Assembly (NCBI RefSeq): GCF_964355755.1
Contig: NC_092674.1
Location: forward strand, 7,693,001-7,757,000
Reading direction: 5' to 3'
Length of the DNA stretch: 64,000 nt
Origin: Antedon mediterranea
Lineage: Eukaryota; Echinodermata; Crinoidea; Comatulida; Antedonidae
Each line of letters begins with the position of its first letter. The stretch's first letter is position 1. The notes beneath the pieces are model-generated. The model saw only the letters and a program-made list of their open reading frames with translations, had not been told where the DNA came from and searched no databases. Both the position numbers and the translations under genes were made by a program. Positions 33,846-48,734 of the stretch are shown here, piece by piece.

Positions 33846-33884
33846 CTGATGAAGGGCTAGTGTTGCCCGAAAGCTCTGCTAACT
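33846..33884 (+). other. Hammerhead-ribozyme-like core (unit 2)
   Basis: Same CTGATGA, GGGC/GCCC stem and GAAA order as at 11332. Confidence 0.4.
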
Positions 33885-34078
33885 TTTCTGGCTGTTTACT
33901 TTATCGTTTTGATTTAGCTTTTCGCTTTTTATTTTTGTATCTCCATTGAGATCCAGCCACTGATACCCACAGCATTGTCATTTTTTCAGTAATTTGCCTT
34001 TGGATTTATATATATAACGTACCACGCCGAGAATGTTAAAGAGTCGCTATCCAATCGAGTTCGAACAATACCATGAAA

Positions 34079-34150
34079 GCCCCAGTGGTCTAATGGTTAG
34101 GACATCTGCATATCAAGCAGGCGGTCCGAGTTCGAGTCTCGGTTGGGGCG
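34079..34150 (+). tRNA. tRNA-like sequence with ATC anticodon (unit 2, copy A)
   Basis: Identical body to 11565-11636. Confidence 0.45.
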
Positions 34151-34443
34151 ACTTGTTCTCATTCTCACAGATTTCCTCATCTTTATCGTTTCAAATTAGT
34201 TAATTAAAATTTCAGTATATCACCGGGCGGTTTAGAATTAATGTTCTTTGCCTGATTTGTTTATATATATAAAAGTATCTCTTCGGAGATCCCGCCTCGT
34301 GAATAAAAATACTGTAAGATGAGGGCGTATCAATTTGATCTCTGGTGCGCGTGCGTACAACTGAGGACTAGTGCTGTTCCGCCGTACCACGCCGAGAATG
34401 TTAAAGAGTCGCTATCCAATCGAGTTCGAACAATACCATGAAA

Positions 34444-34515
34444 GCCCCAGTGGTCTAATGGTTAGGACATCTGCATATCAAGCAGGCGGTCCGAGTTCGA
34501 GTCTCGGTTGGGGCG
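34444..34515 (+). tRNA. tRNA-like sequence with ATC anticodon (unit 2, copy B)
   Basis: Identical body to 11930-12001. Its tail has an extra short duplication of CTCACAGATTTCCTCAT. Confidence 0.45.
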
Positions 34516-35608
34516 ACTTTTTCTCATTCTCACAGATTTCCTCATCCTCACAGATTTCCTCATCTTTATCGTTTCAAATTAATTAATTAAAATTTCAGTA
34601 TATCACCGGGCAGTTTAGAATTAATGTTCTTTGCCTGATTTGTATATATATATATATATATATTATTATTATTTTATATTATTCATTCATTCATCTTTTT
34701 ATTTCAGAATACAATGGTGACATAATATATCCATAGCAAAAAAGAAAAAAAATCTTAACTCATAGAACAAAAATAAAAATGTATATACACCTATATAAAA
34801 AAGTCAATGCAACAAGGCATTCCATTGTATGTGCATTCTTGACACATTAAGAACGTGGCGATTAATGGTCATGATCAAAGAATTACTACTTGCGTTCACA
34901 CGATTTTTAAAACTAAAAACAGATTTTCCAATGAACTATAATGTTCTAAAGTTTCATGTAAACTTTTATGTACCGTTGTTTGGTGTGTTGAGGGCCTCAT
35001 GTATGTCAGCCTATGCCGTTTTGAGTTACCATCGTTGAATAATAATTAATAAAATGATAAATAAAACTAATCTTAACAGCGCATTCAATCAATTATGGGT
35101 ATTTGTGTATCTGTTGTATCATGTGCTATTTTCATAGCACATGATATTTATATTCCATCCTCCAAATTATTATTTTTCTATTCATAATAATATATATATG
35201 CATATGCCTAGTCAACTAATCAGTATAGGACAAGACGTCATACAAGTCCACAATATGATCTACTCTAAGTTTAATCAGGTAAAACAAATGGAATTATACT
35301 TACGTAGATCAAGTTAAAATTGTTTTTCAATCGGCAGTAAAATGTAGGCCTAGCCTCGTTGAAAGAAAGTGTTTTGAAATTTGCGCTACCTGGCTACTAC
35401 GACACGTCATTTCGACTTAGACATAAGGCCAGCCTATTATTAAATTCATAGATTCATCGTAAACATTCATTATTTCACAGCCACTCAATATTAAACCGAT
35501 ATAATCCTAGTTGAATGAAACAGTTTGTCTTGAAGTTCATGGTATTTTCTCAACATTCAACTCCTAACATACATTATTCAACAAACATAACTAAACTATT
35601 TTTGTGGA

Positions 35609-36095
35609 TCTACCTTGTTTTTGTCGTCGGTTAAAATTTGAAAAGCTGGGCTCTTTGTCCAGTCGTTATCATACAGTCGCAATATTCGACAATGAAGGAT
35701 GCCTTCAGCTTTCAGAAACGTTTGATTCTTCAGTATGTTACAGTTATAAGCAGCGAATTTATTACGATTTTTTACTATTATTACTCAACTATCAATAATG
35801 TTTTGCGTAGATATTTTAAATAAATGGTCTTTAATGTAACAAATCTAATAACGCTGTATTTTATTATAATTTGATTCATTTCTGGATGGTTAAGGATCAT
35901 TAATTGTTAATAACCATGTGATTCTTAGTTGTAAACTTGAACTGGTGAATTTGTACATCAACGGAGATTGAAAACTATTTACTAAACGTAAGTTACCGGT
36001 AACGTTCTTGTTTTGGTTGCTTTACGTTGTTTTTGTCGACGGTTAAAATTTGAAAAGCTCGGCTCTTTGTCCAGTCGTTATCATACAGTCGCAAA
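35609..36095 (-). other. Two copies of the conserved, possibly coding segment (unit 2)
   Basis: Copies at 35609-35692 and 36025-36095 match the unit 1 pair at 13079 and 13495, including the open minus-strand reading. Confidence 0.4.
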
Positions 36096-37001
36096 CAACA
36101 ATAACAGAGTTGTCGGAAAAACAAACATTACTTATAAGCAGCGCATTTATTATTTATTTATTTATTTTATATTACTATTCTACTTTCTTACTTTATCTTA
36201 TTTCAACATTATAGTAGTAATATACTTTAGCCCTGACGACGGAATAGTTTCTGAGAACCACCGATACCAGGTGAATTCAAATAAAATACTTTTTACAGAA
36301 TATAATGAATGTATGAGCTTTTATTACCGAAAGAAGTAGTAAGTATAATATTAATAAGCTAAATCTTAATTAAAATATGATTTCAAAAATAATATAACCA
36401 GTTCAAAACGTAGCATGACACACTTGCCTGCGCCTAGTTAATTAGAATTGTTAGTGTAATGTACAGAGCAATTGGATAATGATTTACATAAAGATATTTA
36501 GGATATAATAAACTTTTTTATTTAACATCTTAATTTGTATTATTTTTTCAGAAGTAAAAACAGTAAAGGTTGACGATAAATCCTCTAAGACTCTAAAACA
36601 AATACGCGCTTGAATGCAGTAGGACTATATATTAGTTTTATGGTCCAACATTACATAAAGAACTCCTTCTAAAATTGTTTCAAACACAAGTTTTCTTTTT
36701 GAACAATTGTTCATACTCTCTTTTATTTTTCCTTTACCGCATTTTTAAAGTTTAGGTTGAATAAGAAATTTTCTTCTCTTGAAAATATATTCCCCCCCCC
36801 CCCCAAAAAAAATAATCAGTTAAATTCAACTAAAATCGCATTAGTAGGCAGCCAATTTTGGTAAATATATATTTTTGTCAATCCAATTTTTGATAGAAGT
36901 GAATAATTAGTGTGTCATTAAAATGGCATATTTTAAAAATGATTTTTTTTTTCAGAGGGAAAATATAACTTAACACAAAACAGTTGTATTGTCCCCCTGA
37001 A

Positions 37002-37004
<3 letters not shown>

Positions 37005-37074
<70 letters not shown>
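37005..37074. repeat. (TA)n microsatellite
   Basis: Counterpart of 14475-14541, slightly longer. Confidence 0.9.
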
Positions 37075-37076
<2 letters not shown>

Positions 37077-37474
37077 ATATATTTTTATTATGCCAGTTTA
37101 TGTCACTTTAATCAAAAGTTGAACAAAAAACAAATAATTTACATGTAAAAAGTGCATATTAAAGCAAATAAATTGTCAAATTGGCTGCCAGCCAATGAGT
37201 TTTTGATTTAATTTTACCGTTTATTTTGTCATTATATAACTGAAAACATTATTTTTGTTCGTGTTTTTTTTCGACGGAATTGATTAACTTTGTTAAAACT
37301 ACAAAATGGTCTATTTAAAGTTTGATTTTTTTCATCTTAATTTTTCATGTTTTTAGGAGACAATGCATTTTTAGTTTAAAAAAAACTGAATTAAACAGGG
37401 CTGTCCATCTGAAGGTTAATACAATATCATTACATGTTGCAATCTTTTCCATGAGTATAGATATGTAAAAGCAA

Positions 37475-37840
37475 CAGAGAGTAACTAAACTACCTCCAGA
37501 ATTGAAAGACCATAGCTATGATACAAGAAGAAATGCAATGCATCTTTCGACACTATAGACGTGAACGTTCTTGTCTTATTCAACTATTCAAAATGGTCCA
37601 TGGTTATAACAATTTAAATTCAAATGATTACTTAACATTTAATAAAGAACATAGAACACGAGGCCATAACTTCAAATAAGCAACATACTAAGACAATGCA
37701 CAGAAAAAAGTTTTCTCATATTTCATTGTCGAAAAATGGAACAATTTACTGCCCGTTACAGTAAATTCTAAGTCAATTAATAAGTTAAAAACACAAATAG
37801 AAAGAGACTACAACCAGAGAGAGCCCAACAAACAATAAGA
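37475..37840 (+). mobile_element. CR1/L2-like LINE relic downstream of gene 3
   Basis: Copy of the relic at 14930-15310 with the same frame breaks, just past the gene 3 stop codon on the opposite strand. Confidence 0.7.
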
Positions 37841-37959
37841 AGAATTGATGGTCACAATAGTGAAAGCTTAAGAAGACTCTATCAACAAATGAACAATGAA
37901 TGATGAACAAACAATTCAATGAACAAACAAATGAATTAACAGTTGTATTTAGTGGTATT

Positions 37960-40900
37960 TTACTTTACGTTAGCATATTCCTCGTACATTTTCAGATAAC
38001 ACAGGGCAGCATCGTAGCAATAGCTGTACTGAACCTAGAAATACAATATTAAACAATATTATTATTATATAAAGCTCTGTGAACACTGTCAAGAGTTTGA
38101 AAAAAAGTGTGATGTGCCAAAATATGGTAGTGATGTGACATCACCATGTCCATATATGGGCACATCGTATTTCGTCACATAAAGTTTGATATTGTAGATG
38201 ATTACTTCGAAAATCTACTGATTCTGAATTAGTTTTATAAGATTTAGAGTTTTTTGGTTTATTTTATTTACGACATAAAACAATTTGTTTTGTTTTGCAA
38301 TGAATGTCTTTTTGGCGATTCAGCTTTAAAGCACCCATTGGGTTAATTGAGTTTGAGAGCACACATTCAACGAATTTTAAACAAAAGTAATTGTTAAAAT
38401 GTATAAGAAATTAAACGAAAAAAATCGTTGGTATGATAGAAATTCAATAAAGATAAGGGAGACAATAAGACGCAATAAAAAGAAACTACCTCAGAGTTCA
38501 CCGCAGTAGGACATGCTGACCTTAGCGCCTTAAGTGTTTGCGATACATCCACCACCTTGTCTTCTCGCATTTTCTGTATCACTGAATAAACTAGGCAAAA
38601 TAATCCAGATCTACCAAAATCATCCCTATTGCATAAATGCATTGTATTAATAAACCAATACAGCCGTATTAGAATAGAAATACCAGTGAAGAGTGAAATT
38701 ACCTTCACTCTTCACCAACTTGACGCCAAGTTGTTACTGTAACAAATTGTTTTGTTGTGAAAAAGAGAAATACATGTTTATCAAAGTGGAAAAGCATTTA
38801 TCATATAAAATAATTATTTCAGTTAATTTTACTTTTTGATTTTACTTACATGCAATGAACAGAGATTGGTGAAGTATCATCTCGTTCCATTATTTTCATA
38901 ATGATTTTAACAAATGCATCAACTTCTGGAACAGGTTCGTTTTTTGGCCATTGGTTAACCTCATACTGAACAATGTGTCGTTTTCCATCATCCTTAATGA
39001 AAAAACAAATCAATGAATCAATTCCATATTTACAGTAAGAAGATACAGGAAATGATGGTTGATAAGCAGACGATTGATTTAAATCACCATCTCATTTATT
39101 AAATTAAAATAGGTTACTACGATTACTTATAATTATTTCGTTTCAATTATTTCATTGATAAGTAATCTATAATATATGGCATTATTCACTGACTTTACAA
39201 AAAAACAAATATTAACCTTTTCTAAGACGATTCGTCTCTCATTCATAAATTCATTCTGATAATTTGATTTGACAGTGACTGTATATTCACCAAATGTTTG
39301 TTTCTGATTGATCTTTTTTGGGAGGTACAGTGCACTCGTTATATCTTCCATCTCATTTAGCTGTACTGTGACGTCACATCTATAGTCAAACACTAAACGC
39401 CAGAAATCCATAGTATTGTTAGTATGCGATGGCGTCTGAGTAACGATAAAAGCACGATGATCACTGTACCGCTTCGGAATAAAACAAACTAAACATTAAT
39501 TGAAAAAAACACGATTATACAAAACAAAAGAGAAAATGTGGGGGATACTTGCGCATGTGTCTTTTTATATCGTTGTATAATACTGTAAATTATTTTATTC
39601 GAAAGAAATCGCTCTGTCTATCTTACTACGAGTAAACCTACAATGCCTACTGTACGTCATTTTTGTGTTTCTTAAATGTATCAAGATGATTTGAAATGTT
39701 AAAATAACAAAGTATATTGTGCCATTTTCTAATATCAAACTTAAACGAGTTTCTACATGTTCATATTAGAACTCCAATATCAAACTGGCTCAATTTAATT
39801 GTTAATAGATTTAAAAGAGTTTTTCACATTTTCATATTAGAACTTAATATTACATATTGTGAGACTGGTTGTAACGACATCCTCTCCTCAATACATGCTT
39901 TCCCACAACCTGGTACCTACCTCAGCATGTGAAGCGTTAATGTATTCTTCACCAGCGTCAACATTTATTTGGAAACACCGTTTATTTACTGTATTAAATT
40001 AAATAAAAACAAATCATTATTGAGTAATTAATATTGTAGTATTATATTTGATTTTGGTCATCGGCTCAGCAAACTTCAAGTCAAGTCTTTTTTTAATTAA
40101 CAAAAATGGTGTAGGCCTAATTTCACTGCATTTCACAATAATGCTTAAAAACGTTCCTCTTTAAAAAAAAATATTGTTTTATATTTGTATAGACAAAGAA
40201 AATTAAGAAATGTTTCATTATCAATTGTTATCATTTAACATAATCAAATCGTAACATACTAATACTAAGGTATAAAACTTACAGATCAAAACATCTGGTC
40301 GTCTGGCACGTGACGTGTCATCATCCAAATGACGTAGAAGCAAACTGTTTACGGTCTAAAAAGAAAAAAAAGAGAGGCTATTATCTTACGAATTGATTAT
40401 TTGTTAGTTTTATTTTACCGTTTTATAATAATTTGAAATCGTGGTTGGAGAAATGGAAACCATAATAATACACGTATTTAAGACATGTAATTTACAAGAC
40501 AAGAAATTTAAAAAACGTATTATTTATTATTATTAGTGTTGGTATTTATAAATATTTTTATTTCCATATAATATTATTCTCTACCAAGCCTCTTCCTAAA
40601 ATGCTACGTTTTCCTAAAACAGGTGGAGGAGGAAGGAAGGTTGATCTATTGTATGTAGGCCTATATGATTATTATTAATCTACTACATCTATATTTTTCT
40701 ATAATATTTATAATTACAGTTTTATTTGTTTTTACTACTGTTAAACTTGTTATTTTAAAAAGGTTTAAAATAAATTTTAATTAAATTAATAAATCAGTAG
40801 TAAATATAACATACCTCAAATTCTTTCTTGAAACCGTTCCTGACGCTTGATTGGCGTTTCGTTACATAATCAAGAAGTTGGGACAACTCAATAGGTTTGT

Positions 40901-43900
40901 ATGCTTTGTCATCTAGTTCTGTGACATCAACAGCATGAGTTGGCACAGGCTCTTGTTCCGGAATTGTTTCCGGAATTGGTTCTATGTATACGGGCTCAGC
41001 AGAAGAAATGACAAGAGCAGACATATGCATTTCATATGCACCTTGATCATTAACATGATCTTGTTTATGTTCGGGTTCTATGTATACTGGTTCAGCAGCA
41101 GAAGACATGGAAACATCAGACTTAATGTTTTTATATTCACTTTGCTTTTCCAGATTTGCAACATCATTAACAGGATCCTGTTCAGGCTCAGCGTATATGG
41201 GTTCAACAGAAGATGTGGCACCACTAGCTTGAACACTTTCAAACTCATTGGGTTCATATTTTTTGTACAAACTTTGGTAATTTTTATCTTTTGCGTTTAG
41301 ATCTTGTTGACGAGTAGAAGCTTTACTAACCTCTGTTTTCGCGCTTGATTGTTTTAAACTAAATAAAACAAAGAAATGAATACGATTAAGTCGATGGTTA
41401 TTTTGAGTTTCTTCTTCTCCTTTTTCCTTGCAATGCCACCCCGAGTAAATTGTTATTTCAAAATTGGCAAAAAACTATATGACTGATACTTTACCGTTTC
41501 AATATTATCAAAGTGATAGTAACTACGAAAACGGCCACAACTACTGAACCAATTACAACACCTATTACGTAACCTAAAAAGTAAAATATTACTGTACTTG
41601 AACATGGACACTTTTTATAAGGTATTCAATGTGAACGGATCCGGTTTTCTTTTAAGTAAGTTTAACCCAATGTACAATTAACAAAAAATAACAACAATCC
41701 GAGTGGGAACGGTTAGATATTAAAACATTTTCCAATTCTTATGATTTTGGTTTATTCGTACTGAATGAAAATAAGAAAATTCCAAAAAGTAAAGTGTGTT
41801 GATTATTTCACTAACCTTCTAGTTTCTTTTTGTCTGAAAAAGTATTGTTAGTTGACGGATTACAATCAATCCCAAACAGAATTGTCTTTGTTTGAGACGT
41901 CGTATTAACGTTTAGATATGAAGCAAAAACTGTAAATGTATATTCTATACATGGCTCAATTCCGTCACCAAATATAACTTCTGTTTCTATTGTAATTTCT
42001 TGACGAAATATACCACCTGACAGTTCATAATGGTAGGTCACCTGATAGTCTGGAATGTCACATTTAGAAGCGTTCCATTTCACCAGTAAATGTGTTCTAT
42101 TTGCAAATATATTACTTTCTATCGATGGCTCTATATACGAATATAAGTAGAATTTGTAGGTCAAAGGTGCTCATTTTACTTTAAAACTTACAATATCAAT
42201 ATAACAAAATATAAAAAAATATTTGTTTGTCATTTTTTTGTTTGTTTTTGACTTACCCTTATTAAAAAAAGTTTTTTTTAATGAAATTAATAAATAGGTA
42301 TAAACAAAAACATAATGGGTTGAATATATCATGTTTGCATATAGTGTTCAACAAACTAAGTAATTCAATTAGTGTATTTTGGCATCCGAAGTCTAACTTA
42401 CCTGATGGTGCTGTTTGTATCAATATGTCCTCTCCCCAATTACCAGCAATATCCATATTATTAACAATTCGAGCGTTTATTATATAATCAGTACAACGTG
42501 ATAATCCTGATATTTCAACCTGTTTAGAACTGTTTGTTGTATTGACTACACCTTGTATATTTCCATCTCTATCCGAATACTGCACTTGATATCCAAGAAT
42601 ATAGTTACATTGAATTCGATCATAATCACTAGATACAGGCTGAAAATAAAGTATACCATTAAATTACACTGTATTTCGTAATTGTATAATCAAGTTGAAT
42701 TAAAAAACAAACAAACAAATAAATAAAAACAAATATAAAACTTTTGAGAATAATGTAACATTTATAAAAAATATATTTAATTAATCCAACTGTTTCTTTG
42801 AATGATTGAATCCAATTATTTGGAGGTTTGGCATAACTTGGCATAACTAAATGAATGCTGATACTAATACCTTTAATTTTAAGATTATTTTTTTATCTTT
42901 CCTTGTTTTTATTGTTGTTACTGGTTCTACCAATGGTTCTATAGTAAGTAAAAAATATTGCAATACATTAGGAATAAATTAAAAATATAATGAAGTAATA
43001 ACATAGGCCTATAAATTATAAATAAATAAAACAGCAAGAATAAAGTGTAAACCTATTTGTAATAGAAAAATATTTACGGGCACATTATTATTACTGAAGA
43101 TATGTATAGTATTTTATTTCTGATCGAGTAAGATTGCTTTTTGTTTTTAATTGATTGAAATGTTATTTTTAAAGTATACACATTCATTACATTATTTTTT
43201 TCTCTTAAAAATCAGGAAAGTGTTTGTTATTCCAGGTAAAGTGAAATTTAACTTTTCCCTGGTTAATTAATTTTGCCATAAATGATTTTTGTATAATTAT
43301 GATAATGACTATTAAAACGGCGGTTTTTATTTAAAATTAACGTACATGGTATCTAGAAAAATATATATATTAATTACATTCGGTTATAGTAGGCGTTATT
43401 CTATTTTCAAATTTCAATATAATAAATAAAAATAAATAAAATGACATTTGGCTAGAATTTATGGGTGAATATGATCTGAGCATGCGTATAGAGATATCAG
43501 GTTATAGCAAGTAATCCTGAAAAATAGTGCTTACTTGAACAAATCAATTTAGTGGATCCAACGTTACTTCTTGGTCCACCTGTCTGATTATTATAAACCA
43601 TTCTAAAAAATTGTAATGTAAATTTTATTTTCGCATTTGGAATTAAGTTATCGATTATCAATAATTTATTCTTAATAGGAAAAGAGACAGAAGTCCATGT
43701 ATCATTATATTCTGGCTTATACAAAAGCGTCCGTTTTATAATTGTTCCTGTTCCATAGTCTTCACCAGGAATCCAAGTGACGTCAAACGTCACGGTAGTT
43801 ACTGTCTGCTCTACAATAGTTGGCGGTTCAGAACGATATGGTAATGCTAAGACAAAATAAAATACAGAATAATAAATATAAATAAATTCAAATATACAAA

Positions 43901-46900
43901 TTACCTAGCCTATTACTATATAATGACAAATATTTATTCTAAAACTTATTATTTTCAAAGTTAAATTGTGTGTTTACTTAACATCTGAATACGTTTTCTT
44001 CTGTATGCAATACAGTATAATACTATAGGCCTACATTCATTTGAAAATTCAGAAAAAAAAAGAAATATAAATAAAATCGAAATAAATGAAATAAATCGAA
44101 TATAGGGCTGCTTTGTTTATACTATTATTTGACAACCGAAAGTTTATACAATGTGTCCAGATAGAAATGTCTTGTACGGTACCGTATTTATTGTATGACT
44201 TGCCTACGTGGTGGGTGGATACACCGCGAAGAAAAAATGAAAATGAAAATGAAAAAAGGGTAGAAAATTTGCAATAATTAAAAGTCCATAGCATAAACGA
44301 ACAACAGCGGCGGAGAATGAATATTATACTAGTAGTAAATGTGTATCATAACAGTGTATGGTGTTACCTATGCTACAGTTTGGCCCGGCCCAAGCCTCAT
44401 GGCATCCACTATCGCAACTTCCATCTCGAGTACAATTTTCAGAGTCTTTGCAGTGACACTGGAAATTACACAAATCACCAAAGAATCCGGATGAACATGA
44501 CACATGCTCTACTGTAGTGTAACAAAGCAGAATGTTAACAATAAACCAATGTGATGTGAATATATATCAAAGTATGCTGTGTTATAATAAAGTACATTCT
44601 TTGTTGGAGTCTAGATTTAGACAGACATTGATGTTCGTATTTTGTGGTAAAATAATGGGTGGACTTGTAAGAGGCCACGCGTGTTAGAAATTCTGGTTAA
44701 TTATCTACCACATGAGTATTTCTTAGTTTGTCAATATGTATAGTATACATTCTTATAGGTCATGTCAAGTTCATATTGGTACACTCAGTATAGATATTTT
44801 TGGAATCATAACTGGTAAATGCAGCGTTAATTATGCCTATAACTAGATAATGTATACATAATTTAGTAACTACAAAATACTACCGAGACATCCTTCTCCG
44901 GTGTAACCGTCTAAACACATTGACTTAGTCCTACATCCACTCGTTGTATCACAATGTTCGCTGTCACAGTGACAAACTTGCCGGCAATCAGCTCCATAGA
45001 AACCTGTGTCACACACTATAAACAGATGTTTTATACAATGCAGAGACAACAATTATGTAATTATGTCACAGATAATTATAATACAAAAATTAATAAATAT
45101 TCATACCTGAACTTAAATAACATGATACATATTTGTAATGACAATAAAAACACCTATTATATTTAATTAATACGATGATGACAACGTAAAAATCAACGAA
45201 TATTGTAATCATGAATTACAATTATTAACAACAAATGAATAAGTAGTAACCATTATAACATATTATTTCCTCTTAAAATGCATTGATGCATGCAAAACTA
45301 TATTTATATTATTTAAATGTTAACCTGTATTGCAATCATTTCCTCCAAAACCATTGTGGCATGTACAACCAACTGGATCAGGTGGAGATAAAACAATTCC
45401 TGTGCAATTTCCTCCAACAGAACACACAAAGTTGCAGTCACGACCCCAGTCGTTATATCCACAACCTTTAATAAATCAAATAAAATGGGTAAGTATATAT
45501 AGGCCTACGTACGTAGGAATAAGCTAATCAATCGACCTAAATCATCTGAATTATTAAATAATCTAAATAATTAAATGATAAATAATAATAATAATTAATA
45601 ATAATAATAATAATTAATGATAATAATTAAATAATAATAATAATTAAATAATAATAATAATAATATTTATTTATTTTTATTTTATGTCTTTAGGGAATGT
45701 GGCCAAGGATTACCAATAGTGAATTAATCACTGTCCTATCAGATAGGTGGTAATCCCCTTGATACAGGGGCTATTGTGTGAACCAGTTCACCGGGGTAAC
45801 CCCCTAATAATAATAATAAAAATAATAATAATAATACACACGTACATCCAAATTATATATTATCAAAACAAAATTCAACATTATTTTGTGTATTTAAGCT
45901 TAAGAAATAAATTTTAATTATTAATTATTACGTACTTTTAAGGAGCAAATGCAATACCTTGTTTGCAAGACGTTCCTTTAAATCCTGCTGTGCAAATACA
46001 GACACCCGTCTTATCGTCACATACTCCGCCATTATAACATACGGGACAGTCCATTTCACAGTCTGGAGGATTCCACTTTGGCGAGGGACAAGCTAAATAC
46101 AATATGAATAATTAAACAGTGCCAAAATGATATCTAATAATACTGTATAAATAGACAAATAAAGGTTTCAAGATTATAACAGATTACAACAAAATCCAAT
46201 AAACAAATAGGCCTTATATCTTTAATTAGTATACAGTGAGTGATGGATAAAATAAATTATTTCAGGAACGAGGATGCTAATTGTAATAGACTTCTGAGTT
46301 AAGTAACTTTAGATAAAAACATTGAGAAGTCAAATTTATTTTGTAAAATACACATTATAGATTAGAACTGCATTACAAAATGATCAATAATAAGCCCTTC
46401 TACAATATTAACAAACATATATTAATAACCATTCTTCTATGGGAAAGGTTGTAGCAATCAATAATTTTATAAACGTAATGTACCTCTAACAATAAGTCTC
46501 ATGATACCATGGTTACCATCAGGGCTATCACCTGTAAAACATTCATATACGCCATCATCTTTCATTCGTATGTTTTCAATCACAGCAGACGTATTGCTCC
46601 TCAGATGGTCTATTTCCTCACCGTAATTATGTCTCCAACGTAAATCGTCAAGATCAGTACCTTTACTGAGATTGATAGTGACATACTCTCCAATACCGAC
46701 TGTTATCGTTCTATACTCCATTCTAATTACAGCTGTAAAGAATAAGAGATAAAAATGTGGTTTTAGGTAAATTTTAATAGTTAAAATAATGGTATTAGGT
46801 TCCATTACGATCTATCTGAACTTACTCACCGGAATCGGATGTCAAGACAATGGCTGAATCTGTAACTACTTCACCTTTCTTTGCTTCAAATGAAAAAACT

Positions 46901-48225
46901 CCAACTCTATCATCAGGTTGTAAGTCAGCAACACCTAGAAACGTGTGGTAGATGGAAGTTTGGAATTCAATCTTGCTATTTGTGTTAAAGATTTTACCAT
47001 TGGGCATACTTTTCTCTTGTTGTTGTCCAGTATTGTTATGAGGCTTAGTATCATTCCAAGTCACTTTATCTCTCCCATCAATATTCTTGTACAATATTCC
47101 AACTGATAAATCTCTGATGTCTTTGTCCTCTTGAATTGCGTATCCTCGAAACCTGCGTTTACCACTATATCTGGACGTCAATGGTGTATTAGAATACATG
47201 GTTATATCTAATGGATCTTCACAAAGAGATATATAAATAATGTTTGAATTATTATACAAATATAATTAATACTCTTAAAAAAGTATAATACAAATATGAA
47301 TACTATTAAATATAAATACTTTAAGTACAAATATTGTTATGGATAAACTTGGTATGTAAATATTTTTATTAAAGTGGTTTTGAACAATAACAACTGAATA
47401 TCTAATTGGGCGAGAAAACACATGGTAGAAAATTATTATTATTTTTCATTTTTTTTATTTTAATAATATCCTTTAACTTTTATCTAATTTATATTATTTT
47501 TATCCAATATTCTAAGTGAAGATAACTGGATAAATTGATAATAATAATTGATATCCGTTTTTGTATGTAACTCTGACATATTATATACTAGGCCTTTTGT
47601 TCAACTTCAATGGGTATTTTATTTTACGATTGCAATAGTTTCAATAAATGAATGAATAAAACAATTAAGCGGATTGTGTAACAATATAAAATCTAAACAA
47701 TGGAATTAACTTGATTATATTATTTGATTTTTCCTTTAATGGTTTAAAAAAATTGTATTTCTGAAATAAACACATTTCGGTAATATAATAAATGTCGTAA
47801 TACGTCCACATCTTCGACTGTCCATATTCTTTCGTACCGATTTATAATGCTTAAGAGATTGGGCATTTTGTACATAATAGGCAACTTATTCTACTAATCA
47901 ATAGAGGTGTCTATGAATGATAATCTACTATGTATTAGGCCTACCTGTTTTTAGTTTATATATTGACTTTCTTGTTTAAATAAATTTATTCTTCAGGCAT
48001 TTATCAAGTCAATATAAATCATATTACTGCTATCAATTGACATACCCTTTCGACTAAAATAATCCAAGGAGTCCATTAAATACGTCCTACTAGACTATAT
48101 AACTCATAACAATAAATGAAGAAAGAGAAAGAGATTGTTCTAACCTTTCAAGACATACCTGATAATCCTAATTGCCACAAACAAAGACTTAAGATAAAAA
48201 GCTGAAAGCTTGTATAGAGAAACAT
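37960..48225 (-). CDS. Gene 3 (complete): Tie-like ectodomain receptor pseudophosphatase
   Basis: Nineteen exons, 3561 coding bases, 1186 residues: 48159-48225, 46830-47216, 46484-46732, 45958-46092, 45325-45465, 44884-45015, 44368-44511, 43535-43846, 42871-42938, 42402-42639, 41816-42130, 41495-41573, 40815-41358, 40283-40355, 39921-39988, 39217-39471, 38850-38992, 38490-38625, 37960-38034. All exons are open and in phase. Architecture is as in gene 2, but the Ig domain keeps the DDGVYEC motif and exon 13 has a GTATGT donor, so this is the least damaged copy. The P-loop reads HCMDDFGRSG (Asn in gene 2 is Asp here), and exon 18 has VSQTLKA for VFQTLKT. The WPK change is shared. Likely a membrane receptor or scaffold; ligand unknown. 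Confidence 0.86.
40815..41358 (-). CDS. Gene 3 exon 13: YxEP cytoplasmic tail
   Basis: Same three YxEP repeats as gene 2, but residue variants (DPVND, NIKSDVSMS, EMHM) match gene 1. Ends NGFKKEFE before GTATGT. Confidence 0.82.
45575..45838. repeat. (TAA)n-flanked repeat tail in gene 3 intron 4
   Basis: Unit 3 copy of the element at 5940-6205. Confidence 0.5.
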
Positions 48226-48558
48226 CTCTACTCCTGCCCTACTAACCACTATATGGGTGGTCCTCAGTTGTACTCCGTATGAATGCAACGTTCGTCAGTA
48301 AATACAATATCGTTTCCTTGTATGTACGTTTATGTTCAACCAAGGTTCCTGTTTCTTCAATTCCTGAAACCCGATGATTATTTTAATAGCTTAAAATAAT
48401 TCCTTAGTTTTGATCGAGGGTTAAACATAATAGTTCGTTCTTTTTTAGTGCTCTACAAGCAAGCTTTTCTAAGCGCTGAACATTATTACCCCAGTCATTT
48501 TTCGGATCAAACACGTATGTAAACATATTCCCATAATTCAGCTATAGTAATCAGCGCA

Positions 48559-48734
48559 AAGTTGTGTTTTGATCTAACCGGGTACCCATTTATACACCTG
48601 GGTGGAGAGGCAAACGTAAGTAAAGAGTAAAGTATCTTGTCTAATGATACAAGCAATGCGGCGAGAGTTGGATTCGAACCTCGGTCTCACGATCACTAGT
48701 CCAACTTCCAACACCATGCGCCACACGCCCTCAC
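48559..48734 (-). mobile_element. tRNA-derived SINE-like element (unit 3)
   Basis: Copy of the element at 8935-9110, upstream of gene 3. Confidence 0.65.
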
